Below, piece by piece: positions 38,284-45,623 of a stretch of 64,000 bases of DNA. A program made the position numbers and the translations under genes. The first letter of the stretch is position 1. Each line of letters opens with the position of its first letter. The stretch spans positions 2,604,001 through 2,668,000 of the forward strand of contig NZ_CP007542.1 of NCBI RefSeq assembly GCF_000478825.2, written 5' to 3'. The notes beneath the pieces are model-generated. The model ran no database searches. It was given only the letters and a program-made list of their open reading frames with translations, and was not told the DNA's origin. This DNA is from Synechocystis sp. PCC 6714 (GTDB lineage Bacteria > Cyanobacteriota > Cyanobacteriia > Cyanobacteriales > Microcystaceae).

Positions 38284-38671
38284 GTTTTTATTTCCTTGTC
38301 CTTGTTGGGTTTGTTATCCTGTAATCAGGATAGCCGAAAGGAAGTAGTTGCTTACGTCTCCGTTGATCGAATTTATGCAGAACCTATTTTAGAAAGCTTT
38401 TCCCAGGCAACCGGCATCAAGGTGTTCCTGACCTATGACGTAGAAGCAACCAAAACCGCGGGCCTAGCCAATCGTTTATTGCTGGAAAAAGACGGAAGCT
38501 GAATTAATTCACCTTGGGGGCAGTCAGTTACCCCTCCATCCTCGTTCCCCAGTCTCTACCTGCTTGGAAAATCTAGTGGTCAAACCAATGGAAGTCAGTC
38601 CTAGTCCTGCCCAGGTATTTGAGCAATTGGAGGCTTCTAAGCGCGATTTACAAACCATTTTTGTCCGCTGA
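38284..38671 (+). pseudogene. FutA-like iron(III) solute-binding protein, internally deleted
   Basis: The first part (to 38502) shows a lipoprotein-type end LLGLLSC and then KEVVAYVSVDRIYAEPILES and YDVEATKTAGLANRLLLEK, the N-terminal signature of FutA/FbpA-type Fe(III)-binding proteins. It then stops. In the next frame (about 38504-38671) the C-terminal signature appears: LPLHPRSPVSTC and QVFEQLEASKRDLQTIFVR. The family is about 330-360 residues, so roughly 200 central residues are deleted. A proper start codon is also lacking. Clearly dead. Confidence 0.8.
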
Positions 38672-38989
38672 TGTAATCACCAACTAGCTTTGTGGAGCGG
38701 TGGGAAAAATTGGGGTTAATGGTTTTGGCCCTGGTCATTGGGGCTTTAATAGACATAATGGCAGGTCACCTGGATTGGCTGGCCCTGGCTTACCCTGGGG
38801 ACGACGGGGACATCTGCTTGGGCAAAGCATCAAGTTGGCCGGAGTCGTGGCGATCGCCGCCTTGGGAAAACCTGCATAGCATAGATCAAAATGGACAGGA
38901 CCAACACCGAACCACCACCCCCAAAAGCCCCAAAATTAGGGCAATGCAAACGGCTAAAAAATAGCCCACCATTTGGAGTGGCATGGCTA
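38672..38989. other. Non-coding stretch after the FutA-like pseudogene
   Basis: 318 nt. It contains an open frame (38692-38964) with a hydrophobic start LMVLALVIGALIDIMAG and then unconserved sequence, which might be a remnant of an ABC permease gene, but I cannot support it. One HIP1-containing segment lies near 38850. Confidence 0.3.
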
Positions 38990-39529
38990 TTATTCCTTGA
39001 TTTGGTTGTAGGGTAATTTGCCTAAAAGATTCGCCATCATGCAAGTACCAGAAAGTCCGGCAAATAATAATCCCGCGCCGACAAAACCACTAAGAAAATA
39101 AAATCCAGGGGCGACAAAAGTGCCCAGCAAAACCCCCGTTAACACCAAACTACCGGCAACAATTTGTACCTGGCGCATAATACTGATGGGGGCATTTTTT
39201 ATTTTTATCGTCGGTAACCCGGCCTGTTTCCAAGCTAATAATCCCCCTTCCAAATGAATGATTCCTTCCACTCCAGCAGCCCTCAATTTTTGCAGGGCGT
39301 TGCCGGAACGGTTACTACTTTGGCAATAGAGCACTGTCGTTTTTCCTTCGGCCTGGGGTAATTGACTGGGATTGAGTCGGGATAAAGGCAAAGAATAGGC
39401 ATCGGCAATGTGTTCCCCAACAAATTCCAGTGGCTCCCGCACATCAACCAGAATTACCGCATCCTGTTGGCGCAGTTGTTGCAATGTTTTGGGGGCAATG
39501 GTGACATTGGTTTGGGTAGGGCTAGTCAT
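38990..39529 (-). CDS. Membrane-anchored rhodanese (YgaP-like)
   Basis: A 179-residue protein: rhodanese domain (residues about 10-110) with VDVREPLEF and the active-site loop CQSSNRS, whose Cys would carry the persulfide, then a DUF2892/YgaP-type pair of membrane helices (IVAGSLVLTGVLLGTFVAPG, FVGAGLLFAGLSGTCMM). YgaP-type proteins transfer sulfane sulfur at the inner membrane. It is followed by a DUF3122 gene and a broken persulfide-dioxygenase-like gene. Confidence 0.88.
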   Translation of the reverse strand: MTSPTQTNVTIAPKTLQQLRQQDAVILVDVREPLEFVGEHIADAYSLPLSRLNPSQLPQAEGKTTVLYCQSSNRSGNALQKLRAAGVEGIIHLEGGLLAWKQAGLPTIKIKNAPISIMRQVQIVAGSLVLTGVLLGTFVAPGFYFLSGFVGAGLLFAGLSGTCMMANLLGKLPYNQIKE

Positions 39530-39592
39530 GGGTTAATCTCCGCTTAAGTTTATTCCTAATAGTTCTAAATTTAGTTAGCAAAGTGTTGCCAA

Positions 39593-40126
39593 TTAATCTG
39601 GTGTGTTGGCCAACAAGCCTTGCCATTCTTGGAGGACAAAGTAGGGAACTTTAATTTGTTGATCTTGTCCCTCCAACGGTAAATCCAATTCCCAAATGCC
39701 ATTAATTTCTAAATTGGTAAAGTCTACCGTAACTAAAAATTGACCAACATTTGCACCGGGGCTTTCCTCTACTAAAAGGTCAGTTAAGTTAATGGTGTTA
39801 CCGCTATTGTCCCGAACTACCAAAGGGGCTGGATGGCGAAAGGATGTGACTCCAGGAAAACCCACCAAGCGCAAATTAGTTTCCGTTTTGCCATTGGCTT
39901 TCACCCGCTTAAACAGAACCACTTGCCAAGTTTTTCCCGTTTGATCCCGCAGAGATTGACGGGATTGGGAAAGGGTTTGCCCCGGCTGTTCCGTAATCTC
40001 CCGCACTAGGGCTGGAGCTGCCCCCGGCCAAAGGGTGAAACAGGAGCAGCAAAAACCAAAGCTAACTACTGCTAGGGTTAAAACTTTGCCCCAGCGACGG
40101 AAAAGGGAATGACACCAACTGGCCAT
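39593..40126 (-). CDS. DUF3122 family exported protein
   Basis: A 177-residue protein with an N-terminal signal (VLTLAVVSFGFCCSCFTLW) and a mature beta-rich domain (KTWQVVLFKRV, NLRLVGFPGVTSFRHPAPL). Probably lumenal or periplasmic. Function unknown; family known from cyanobacteria. Confidence 0.7.
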   Translation of the reverse strand: MASWCHSLFRRWGKVLTLAVVSFGFCCSCFTLWPGAAPALVREITEQPGQTLSQSRQSLRDQTGKTWQVVLFKRVKANGKTETNLRLVGFPGVTSFRHPAPLVVRDNSGNTINLTDLLVEESPGANVGQFLVTVDFTNLEINGIWELDLPLEGQDQQIKVPYFVLQEWQGLLANTPD

Positions 40127-40180
40127 AATCGTGAGCGGATTTTCCGGAAAATGGGTCTTGATTGGTCTTGAAGCAAGTCT

Positions 40181-40483
40181 TTAAACGGCAACAGCCCTTT
40201 GGCCGCAGGGTTGTTTGGCGGGCACCACTCCCATAATTTTCTTTGGACCAGGCAGGTTTACACTATCCATAAATTCGATCAAGCCCTGGCGATCGTGCCC
40301 TAATAAGCGGGGGTTAAAGCATTTTCCTGTTCCAATGGTGGAAATGGCGTGGCCCCGATAGTTATGGCTGGGATAAACAAAAACTTCCTCCGGCAGAGTG
40401 AATAATTTGCCGTGGATAGAGTCATACAACATACCCGCATCACGGTTTCGGAAATCCGTGTCAAACAATTGACGGAATAACAT
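40181..40483 (-). pseudogene. Truncated ETHE1-like persulfide dioxygenase (metallo-beta-lactamase fold)
   Basis: 100 codons matching the C-terminal part of ETHE1/sulfur dioxygenase-type MBL proteins: TDFRNRDAGMLYDSIHGKLF, YPSHNYRGHAISTIG with a metal-ligand His, FNPRLLG and VNLPGPKKIMGVVPA. The N-terminal half with the HxHxDH metal site is absent and the normal family length is about 230-245. ATG 40483 may be accidental. A likely dead gene, next to an intact rhodanese that could have shared its pathway. Confidence 0.75.
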
Positions 40484-40690
40484 GGTTTTTATCGACTCTA
40501 CTCTTTACATTCTGTTATGCCATTAAGTTGGGGTCAATCGTCCACTGGGGGTATTGTTTTTGATTTGGGGAGGCGTTCCGTAATTTTTGAGCTGAAATTG
40601 TCTTTCAAGGCTGGGGTAGGGTTGTGGCCAATGGCAAGCGAAATAGCGGGGCAGAATAAATCCAAAGCTGGGGGGAGAGGTGTATAGAAA

Positions 40691-41221
40691 ATGAACCTTA
40701 ACTTTAGAAACCCTTCCATGAAAACCACCCACAATTTTTTGACCTCCGGTTTGGCGATCGCCACTGTGGGCACAACTCTTTTAGGCACAACCTTGGCCAT
40801 TGCTTCCGTGGTGTTTGCTCCGCCCCAAGCAACGGTGGCCCAAATGATGCAGAACACCGGCACAAGACCCCTCTCCCCTACTCTTCAAGGTAAACCTGTA
40901 GTGGTGGATATTTATGCCACTTGGTGCCCCGGCTGTAAAACCATTGCCCCCACCCTTTCCCAATTAAAAAAACAGTACCAAGGCAAAGTGAACTTTGTGG
41001 TTTTGGATGTTTCCGACAAAAACACCACTAAACAAGCAGAAGCCAAAGCCAAGGAATTGGGGCTGACCAATTTCTTTGAAATGAATAAAACCCAAACTGC
41101 CACTGTGGCCATCATTGATCCCGCCACGGGCATGGTTGTTCAGCAGTTCCGCAAAAATGCCAATGCGGGGGATTATACCAAGGTAATTAATGGAGAAATC
41201 TCCAGAATGGCAAAAAAATAG
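40691..41221 (+). CDS. Membrane-anchored thioredoxin-like protein (TxlA/HCF164 type)
   Basis: A 176-residue protein with an N-terminal membrane anchor or signal (GLAIATVGTTLLGTTLAIAS) and a thioredoxin domain carrying ATWCPGCKTIAP, a CxxC redox site, and a cis-Pro-like region TQTATVAIIDPATG. It probably faces the lumen or periplasm and reduces cysteines there, fed by CcdA encoded next door. The first ATG (40691) has GGGAGAGG upstream; ATG 40718 is an alternative. Confidence 0.83.
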   Translation: MNLNFRNPSMKTTHNFLTSGLAIATVGTTLLGTTLAIASVVFAPPQATVAQMMQNTGTRPLSPTLQGKPVVVDIYATWCPGCKTIAPTLSQLKKQYQGKVNFVVLDVSDKNTTKQAEAKAKELGLTNFFEMNKTQTATVAIIDPATGMVVQQFRKNANAGDYTKVINGEISRMAKK

Positions 41222-41229
41222 TTGATCCC

Positions 41230-41258
41230 AAGGGGTTTGGAGTTCAGACCCCTTTGTT
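41230..41258 (+). terminator. Weak terminator-like hairpin between thioredoxin and ccdA genes
   Basis: AAGGGGT (41230-41236) pairs with ACCCCTT (41248-41254) and is followed by TGTTTG. It may attenuate, not fully stop, transcription into ccdA. Confidence 0.5.
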
Positions 41259-41288
41259 TGCTATTGAATAAACCATTTTGGCATTGCT

Positions 41289-42116
41289 ATGTTTAACCGT
41301 GCCGGTCGTCGCTTTTCCCTGTCAAATTCCCAGGGCTTGTACCTAGCCTTAGCCCTTGGAGCTTTTTCATTGGTTTTGATTGCTAGTCAATGGTCGAGGT
41401 TGACGGAGGGCCTAGATCATTCCATTGCCCTGGTGGAAAATTATTACCAGCAATGGTTTGACCAACAAAATACTGAAAACCCTCTTATACTCTTGCCCCT
41501 AGCTTTTTTTGGGGGGCTATTGGCTAGTTTTTCTCCCTGTATCCTGGCATTATTGCCGGTCAATTTAAGCTATATCGGTACACTCAAGGTTACCTCCCGT
41601 CGTCAGGCTCTGGTTAAAGCCAGCCTATTTGTTTTAGGTACGGTGATTGTCCTTAGTTTATTTGGTTTAGCTTCCGGTTTTGCCACAGCCATTATTGTTG
41701 ATTTCAAGGGGTACGTCCATCTGGCGATCGGTGTCATTATCCTGCTCATGGGACTAAGTTTTGCCGGGCTAATCCATTTACCCCTACCCCAAACCCAAAT
41801 TAACTTGCCAGTGGCCGGGCCTCTGGGGGTGGGTATGACCTTTGCCTTAGTGAGTTCCCCCTGTGCCAGTCCCGTACTATTTGCTGTTTTGGCCGCCGCT
41901 GCCACCACTGGTTCCCAGAGCCTAAGTGTATTGACTATGGTTTTCTATGCTTTGGGCTATACTGCCGTAATTTTCCTGGCTAGCTTGTTCACTGGCATTG
42001 TTAAACAAAGTCGAGTTTTGTTGGAACACTCCGATTGGGTAATGCGGATTGGCAGTGTCCTCTTGATTTTGGCGGGGGGATATTATGTTCTGACGGGGCT
42101 GGGCTGGTTTTTCTAG
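41289..42116 (+). CDS. ccdA: CcdA-family thiol-electron transporter
   Basis: A 275-residue polytopic protein of the CcdA/DsbD family with at least six membrane helices. The two functional cysteines are in FSPCILALLPVNLSYIG and VSSPCASPVLFAV, one in each half, as in the family. CcdA moves reducing power across the membrane for cytochrome c maturation and for lumenal thioredoxins. It ends 1 nt before the sigma-factor start, implying cotranscription. Confidence 0.9.
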   Translation: MFNRAGRRFSLSNSQGLYLALALGAFSLVLIASQWSRLTEGLDHSIALVENYYQQWFDQQNTENPLILLPLAFFGGLLASFSPCILALLPVNLSYIGTLKVTSRRQALVKASLFVLGTVIVLSLFGLASGFATAIIVDFKGYVHLAIGVIILLMGLSFAGLIHLPLPQTQINLPVAGPLGVGMTFALVSSPCASPVLFAVLAAAATTGSQSLSVLTMVFYALGYTAVIFLASLFTGIVKQSRVLLEHSDWVMRIGSVLLILAGGYYVLTGLGWFF

Positions 42117-42117
42117 T

Positions 42118-42675
42118 ATGCAAGGTGCTGGACAGGATGACGGAGAAATTATGGAAGCAGTACAAAAGGGAGACTCCCTGGCCCTGGGCATTCTCTACAG
42201 TCGTTACGGTGCCGTGGTTTATCGTTTAGCTCTGAGGGTATTGCAAAGGCCCCAGGATGCGGAGGATTTAACCCAAGAGATTTTCCTTGGCCTGGAAAAA
42301 TCCACCCAATATAACCAAAAGCGGGGAAGTTTACTCAATTTTTTACTGACCTTAACCCGGTCCCGGGCCCTAAATAGGATTCGCCAAGGCCAATCCCAAG
42401 ATCGTCTTCTTCAACGTTGTCAACATCACCATTCCCTAGATGTGCCTGATTTACCAATGGAAAATGCCACTTTAGCTGAATTATCCCAACGGGTGGCCTC
42501 TGCCCTGGAAACATTGCCCCCTAACCAGCGGCAAGTGCTAGAGCTTGCTTACTATCAGGGACTGAGCCAGTCGGAAATCACCCAGCAGCTTCAAATTCCC
42601 CTCGGGACAGTGAAAACCCGTTCCCGTCAAGGGTTATTAAAGCTAAAAAATTTATTACAAGACCTTGTGGAGTAA
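42118..42675 (+). CDS. sigI: ECF-type RNA polymerase sigma factor (SigI-like)
   Basis: A 185-residue group 4 sigma factor. Region 2 is seen in LALRVLQRPQDAEDLTQEIF and the following FLLTLTRSRALNRIR; region 4 in ALETLPPNQRQVLELAYYQG and LSQSEITQQLQIPLGTVKTR. It is encoded 1 nt after ccdA and 4 nt before its putative anti-sigma factor. The symbol rests on my memory that PCC 6803 sigI sits beside a CcdA gene. Confidence 0.85.
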   Translation: MQGAGQDDGEIMEAVQKGDSLALGILYSRYGAVVYRLALRVLQRPQDAEDLTQEIFLGLEKSTQYNQKRGSLLNFLLTLTRSRALNRIRQGQSQDRLLQRCQHHHSLDVPDLPMENATLAELSQRVASALETLPPNQRQVLELAYYQGLSQSEITQQLQIPLGTVKTRSRQGLLKLKNLLQDLVE

Positions 42676-42679
42676 CACT

Positions 42680-43495
42680 ATGCAATCCCCAGACCCCATT
42701 GCCTTGGAGGAATTATTGGCGGGCTATGTACTCGAAGATTTAACTTTGGAGGAAAAAATCCAGGTGGAAGAGTTATTGGCCCAAAATCCGGACTTAATCA
42801 AGGAAGTCCAGCAATTGAGGAGCATTTTTAACCTTTTACCCTTAGGACTTTCCCCAGCGGATGTGCCGCCGCCCCTGTTATTGTCCCGTTCTCCGGCTAA
42901 CCAGTCTTCAACATCGATTATTCAAACTACTAGAAAGTTTCCCTGGAGAAAAGTCGCTCTGGGCAGTTTACTCACCATGGCGATCGCCGCTTTGGGATGG
43001 CAAAACCATCAACTGCATGAACAATTAGCCCACCGTGAGCAGGAAAATCAGCAATTACAACAGCTATTCAGTTCCCAAACAGATTTAGCAAACTATCAAT
43101 ATCCGGCCCAAAAATTTTTGAAATATCGCCAGGTGGTGAATCTTCTGCAAGAACCGAACAAAAACTTTCTAACCCTAAGGGCAATTAAGGGGAAATCCCA
43201 AGCCACAGGAAGTTTGATTGTGGGAGCGGAAAGTGCATCGGCCTTATTAGTCCTTAAAGATGTACCATCTCCCTCCGACGGAAAAGTATATCAACTGTGG
43301 GCTGTGATTAACGGGAAAAAAATAGCCTGCCGTTCCTTTCAACCCAATGACCAGGGAGAAGTTCTGTTGGAAATTCCCGTTGAAAAATGGTTTTCTGCTT
43401 CCGAAGTTATGATCACTGAAGAAAATAGAGGGCAAATGCTCAAACCCCAAGGAGAAATGGTTATTGAAGGCTATCAAGTTCCTTTCCAGTCCTAA
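42680..43495 (+). CDS. RskA-like anti-sigma factor
   Basis: A 271-residue product from ATG 42680. The N-terminal part (ALEELLAGYVLEDLTLEEKI) resembles the anti-sigma zinc-less helical domain; a single membrane span follows at about residues 95-112 (VALGSLLTMAIAALGW), a coiled-coil-like HREQENQQLQQ, and a C-terminal RskA-type domain (KVYQLWAVINGKKI). This is the usual layout of a membrane anti-sigma factor that binds its sigma in the cytoplasm and senses outside the membrane. No CxxC is seen in the protein. Confidence 0.85.
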   Translation: MQSPDPIALEELLAGYVLEDLTLEEKIQVEELLAQNPDLIKEVQQLRSIFNLLPLGLSPADVPPPLLLSRSPANQSSTSIIQTTRKFPWRKVALGSLLTMAIAALGWQNHQLHEQLAHREQENQQLQQLFSSQTDLANYQYPAQKFLKYRQVVNLLQEPNKNFLTLRAIKGKSQATGSLIVGAESASALLVLKDVPSPSDGKVYQLWAVINGKKIACRSFQPNDQGEVLLEIPVEKWFSASEVMITEENRGQMLKPQGEMVIEGYQVPFQS

Positions 43496-43592
43496 TAGAA
43501 AAATAGGCGATCGCCATCCACTCTGTGTCGTACAGTTCACCACAAACAGAAGTTTCTTCTTGAAATCTTAGATTTTCAGCCTGGTCTTTATT

Positions 43593-43687
43593 GATAGTTG
43601 ATTTAATTGAGAGTAAGACACTGACCAGAGCCAAAACCGTCTTTGGTAAAGAGCTTAGCCGTCTCAATCTTACTTTGATTGACTATA
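43593..43687. mobile_element. 95-bp MITE-like element, copy 2
   Basis: Reads GATAGTTGATTTAATTGA to TTTGATTGACTATA, about nine in ten positions equal to copies 1 and 3 by eye. The first base is G where the others have T. It lies in the 289-nt gap between two convergent genes. Confidence 0.8.
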
Positions 43688-43784
43688 ATACTGGCGAAAA
43701 GCATGGATTAGCTCAGCAGTGGCATTGTTCTGATGAATGGGTTTGATTACACATTGACTATCTTCGGCTATCTTCAATTCCAGT

Positions 43785-45428
43785 CTAGTCCATATCAAAA
43801 TCAACCCCCAAGGACATGCGTAGGGGACCCAAACCCAATTCCTTTGGCGTGAGGAAGCGGGTTTCAAAATAGCCCAACATGTGGCGGAGCTCTGGCCTCC
43901 CCTTAGACTGACCTGTGACCCCCATGGCAATTAGCACAGCACAGTAACCTTTGGTATCTCGACAACGGCGTTCCCAGTTTTTCTTCGCCTGGCGGTGGGC
44001 GGGAGCATCATGCAAAAATTCGCCAAAAAGAAATAATTTATCCGCACCGGTCTTGAGAATGCCCAAATCGTACTTAGTCTCCGTCCAGGGATCTTGCCCC
44101 TCATTAAAGCCCAGTCCGGCAATTTCCCCCTCCTGTTGTAAACGGCGGATCAAATCTTTGGCTTTGGGACGGCTGGTTTGGATCATCAACACTGGCATGC
44201 CATCCCCCTTTTGCCGAAATTCCCCTGCTTGATAGTAGACCACGGGGGAAGAGCGGAGGCTTTGCACCAATTCCCAAGGCACCATGCCTAGGCTCATATA
44301 GGAATTGTCGGGGATTAAATCATCTTCGAGCAGGTCGTCCTCATCTTCGTCATCTTCATTGTCGAAACCCAATCTTAGTAAAAATTCCGCTGTTAAATCC
44401 GGCTGGGTGGAGAGCCGCACCACTAATCTTTCTTTGCTTGTTCTGGGTTTGAGGGGGTGTTTCACCTTCACCTCTTCCGTAATCAAGTCAAAGTCCTCCG
44501 ATTCGAAATAGGAGTAATGGGCTTTGACGAAATGGGCCAATCCTTCCAGGGCACAGTAAATGGCTAAAGCTTCCCCTTCATCGATAAAAGGACGAATGCC
44601 TTCTAGGGGATGGATGCTACCAAAAATGGCCATGGTCTCACCATCATCGCTGACTGGGAGAAATGGGTCATTGTCCCTGGCGATTGTCCTCCCCTGAAAG
44701 TCCTGTTCATAGTTAATAAACCAACAGTCTTGGACAAGAAAAATTTGTTCTAGGGACTGATTATTGTCTTCACCCATGGCCATTTCCCGAAAGGCTTTGA
44801 GGGAGTCGAGGGAGCGGTAGAGAATGATGCCATATTCTTCTCCCAACATGCCCATTACACAGGCATAGAGGGGCGGGACTTCTTCTAGGCTAGGTATTTC
44901 GATGGCGAGAATGTCTAAGTCCGTCAACACTTCCCAGGGGGCTAGGTGCCAAATTTCCCGGGCTAATTTTTTTAGCGGGGCGTCGAATTTTGCAGGGATA
45001 GGTTCAGGACGACGGTCTTCAATGGTATCGAAGGTACGAAATAGTTCGTCGATCAGGGGCAATTGGGCTTGGTATTCAACGCTGATGTTGAGACCCTGTA
45101 GTATGCCCCGTAAAAGGAATTGTAATTCTCGGTTACGGACAACAATTTTTTTGGGGCGGCAGGGGGGAGCCGGTGATCGGGGCATTTCCATTGCCCGGAT
45201 TAGGGTACGGACAACGGTTTCCATGCCAGCGGTTTCAGGAATTACATCCATGGACCTCACTAAGCCTTCACTGCCATCCACCCAGAGAATACATTCTCCC
45301 CCTTCCCCTTCTTCCCTTTCCCCCAATGCTCCCCCATTAAACGGCCGGCGATCGCCTTCCCAGACACTCGGAATCTGTGGTAGTTGTTGCAACCGATGCT
45401 GGGTGGACGAAGGCAGGGAAGATGTCAT
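43785..45428 (-). CDS. Large conserved hypothetical protein (DUF6930-like)
   Basis: A 547-residue product from ATG 45428 (MTSSLPSSTQHRLQQLPQIP); the frame opens at 45464. It is soluble and acidic, with an aspartate/glutamate run (DNEDDEDEDDLLEDD) near residue 365. Segments such as APPCRPKKIVVRNRELQFLL and LPPLYACVMGMLGEEYG-like runs suggest the cyanobacterial DUF6930/SEC-C-associated family; this match is tentative. No signal peptide or membrane span. Function unknown. Confidence 0.6.
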   Translation of the reverse strand: MTSSLPSSTQHRLQQLPQIPSVWEGDRRPFNGGALGEREEGEGGECILWVDGSEGLVRSMDVIPETAGMETVVRTLIRAMEMPRSPAPPCRPKKIVVRNRELQFLLRGILQGLNISVEYQAQLPLIDELFRTFDTIEDRRPEPIPAKFDAPLKKLAREIWHLAPWEVLTDLDILAIEIPSLEEVPPLYACVMGMLGEEYGIILYRSLDSLKAFREMAMGEDNNQSLEQIFLVQDCWFINYEQDFQGRTIARDNDPFLPVSDDGETMAIFGSIHPLEGIRPFIDEGEALAIYCALEGLAHFVKAHYSYFESEDFDLITEEVKVKHPLKPRTSKERLVVRLSTQPDLTAEFLLRLGFDNEDDEDEDDLLEDDLIPDNSYMSLGMVPWELVQSLRSSPVVYYQAGEFRQKGDGMPVLMIQTSRPKAKDLIRRLQQEGEIAGLGFNEGQDPWTETKYDLGILKTGADKLFLFGEFLHDAPAHRQAKKNWERRCRDTKGYCAVLIAMGVTGQSKGRPELRHMLGYFETRFLTPKELGLGPLRMSLGVDFDMD

Positions 45429-45623
45429 AGATGAACAATGGGCGGACAAAGGTAACAAACGCAATCAGGTGGTGGAGGAACGGGGGGGAGGTTATGGTCA
45501 GAGCCAATGACCAAGCAATAGTAGATAGTTATGAGTGGCATCAGATCACCCTGGACAAATGGGACTCCACCAGCCCTGAAACGTCTAATATCCTAACAAG
45601 GAATCCCCAGATTGCGGGCTTTT

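Noticed and set aside
38692-38964. Open frame of 90 codons with a hydrophobic start, after the FutA-like pseudogene
   Set aside because: The rest has biased, unconserved composition and I cannot match it to a permease with confidence; kept only as a note in the gap entry.
43461-43930. Small minus-strand frames around MITE copy 2, and a similar one at 32889-33218 around copy 1
   Set aside because: They arise because the element happens to be open in one frame; the shared peptide is just the element translated, and the flanking residues are unrelated.
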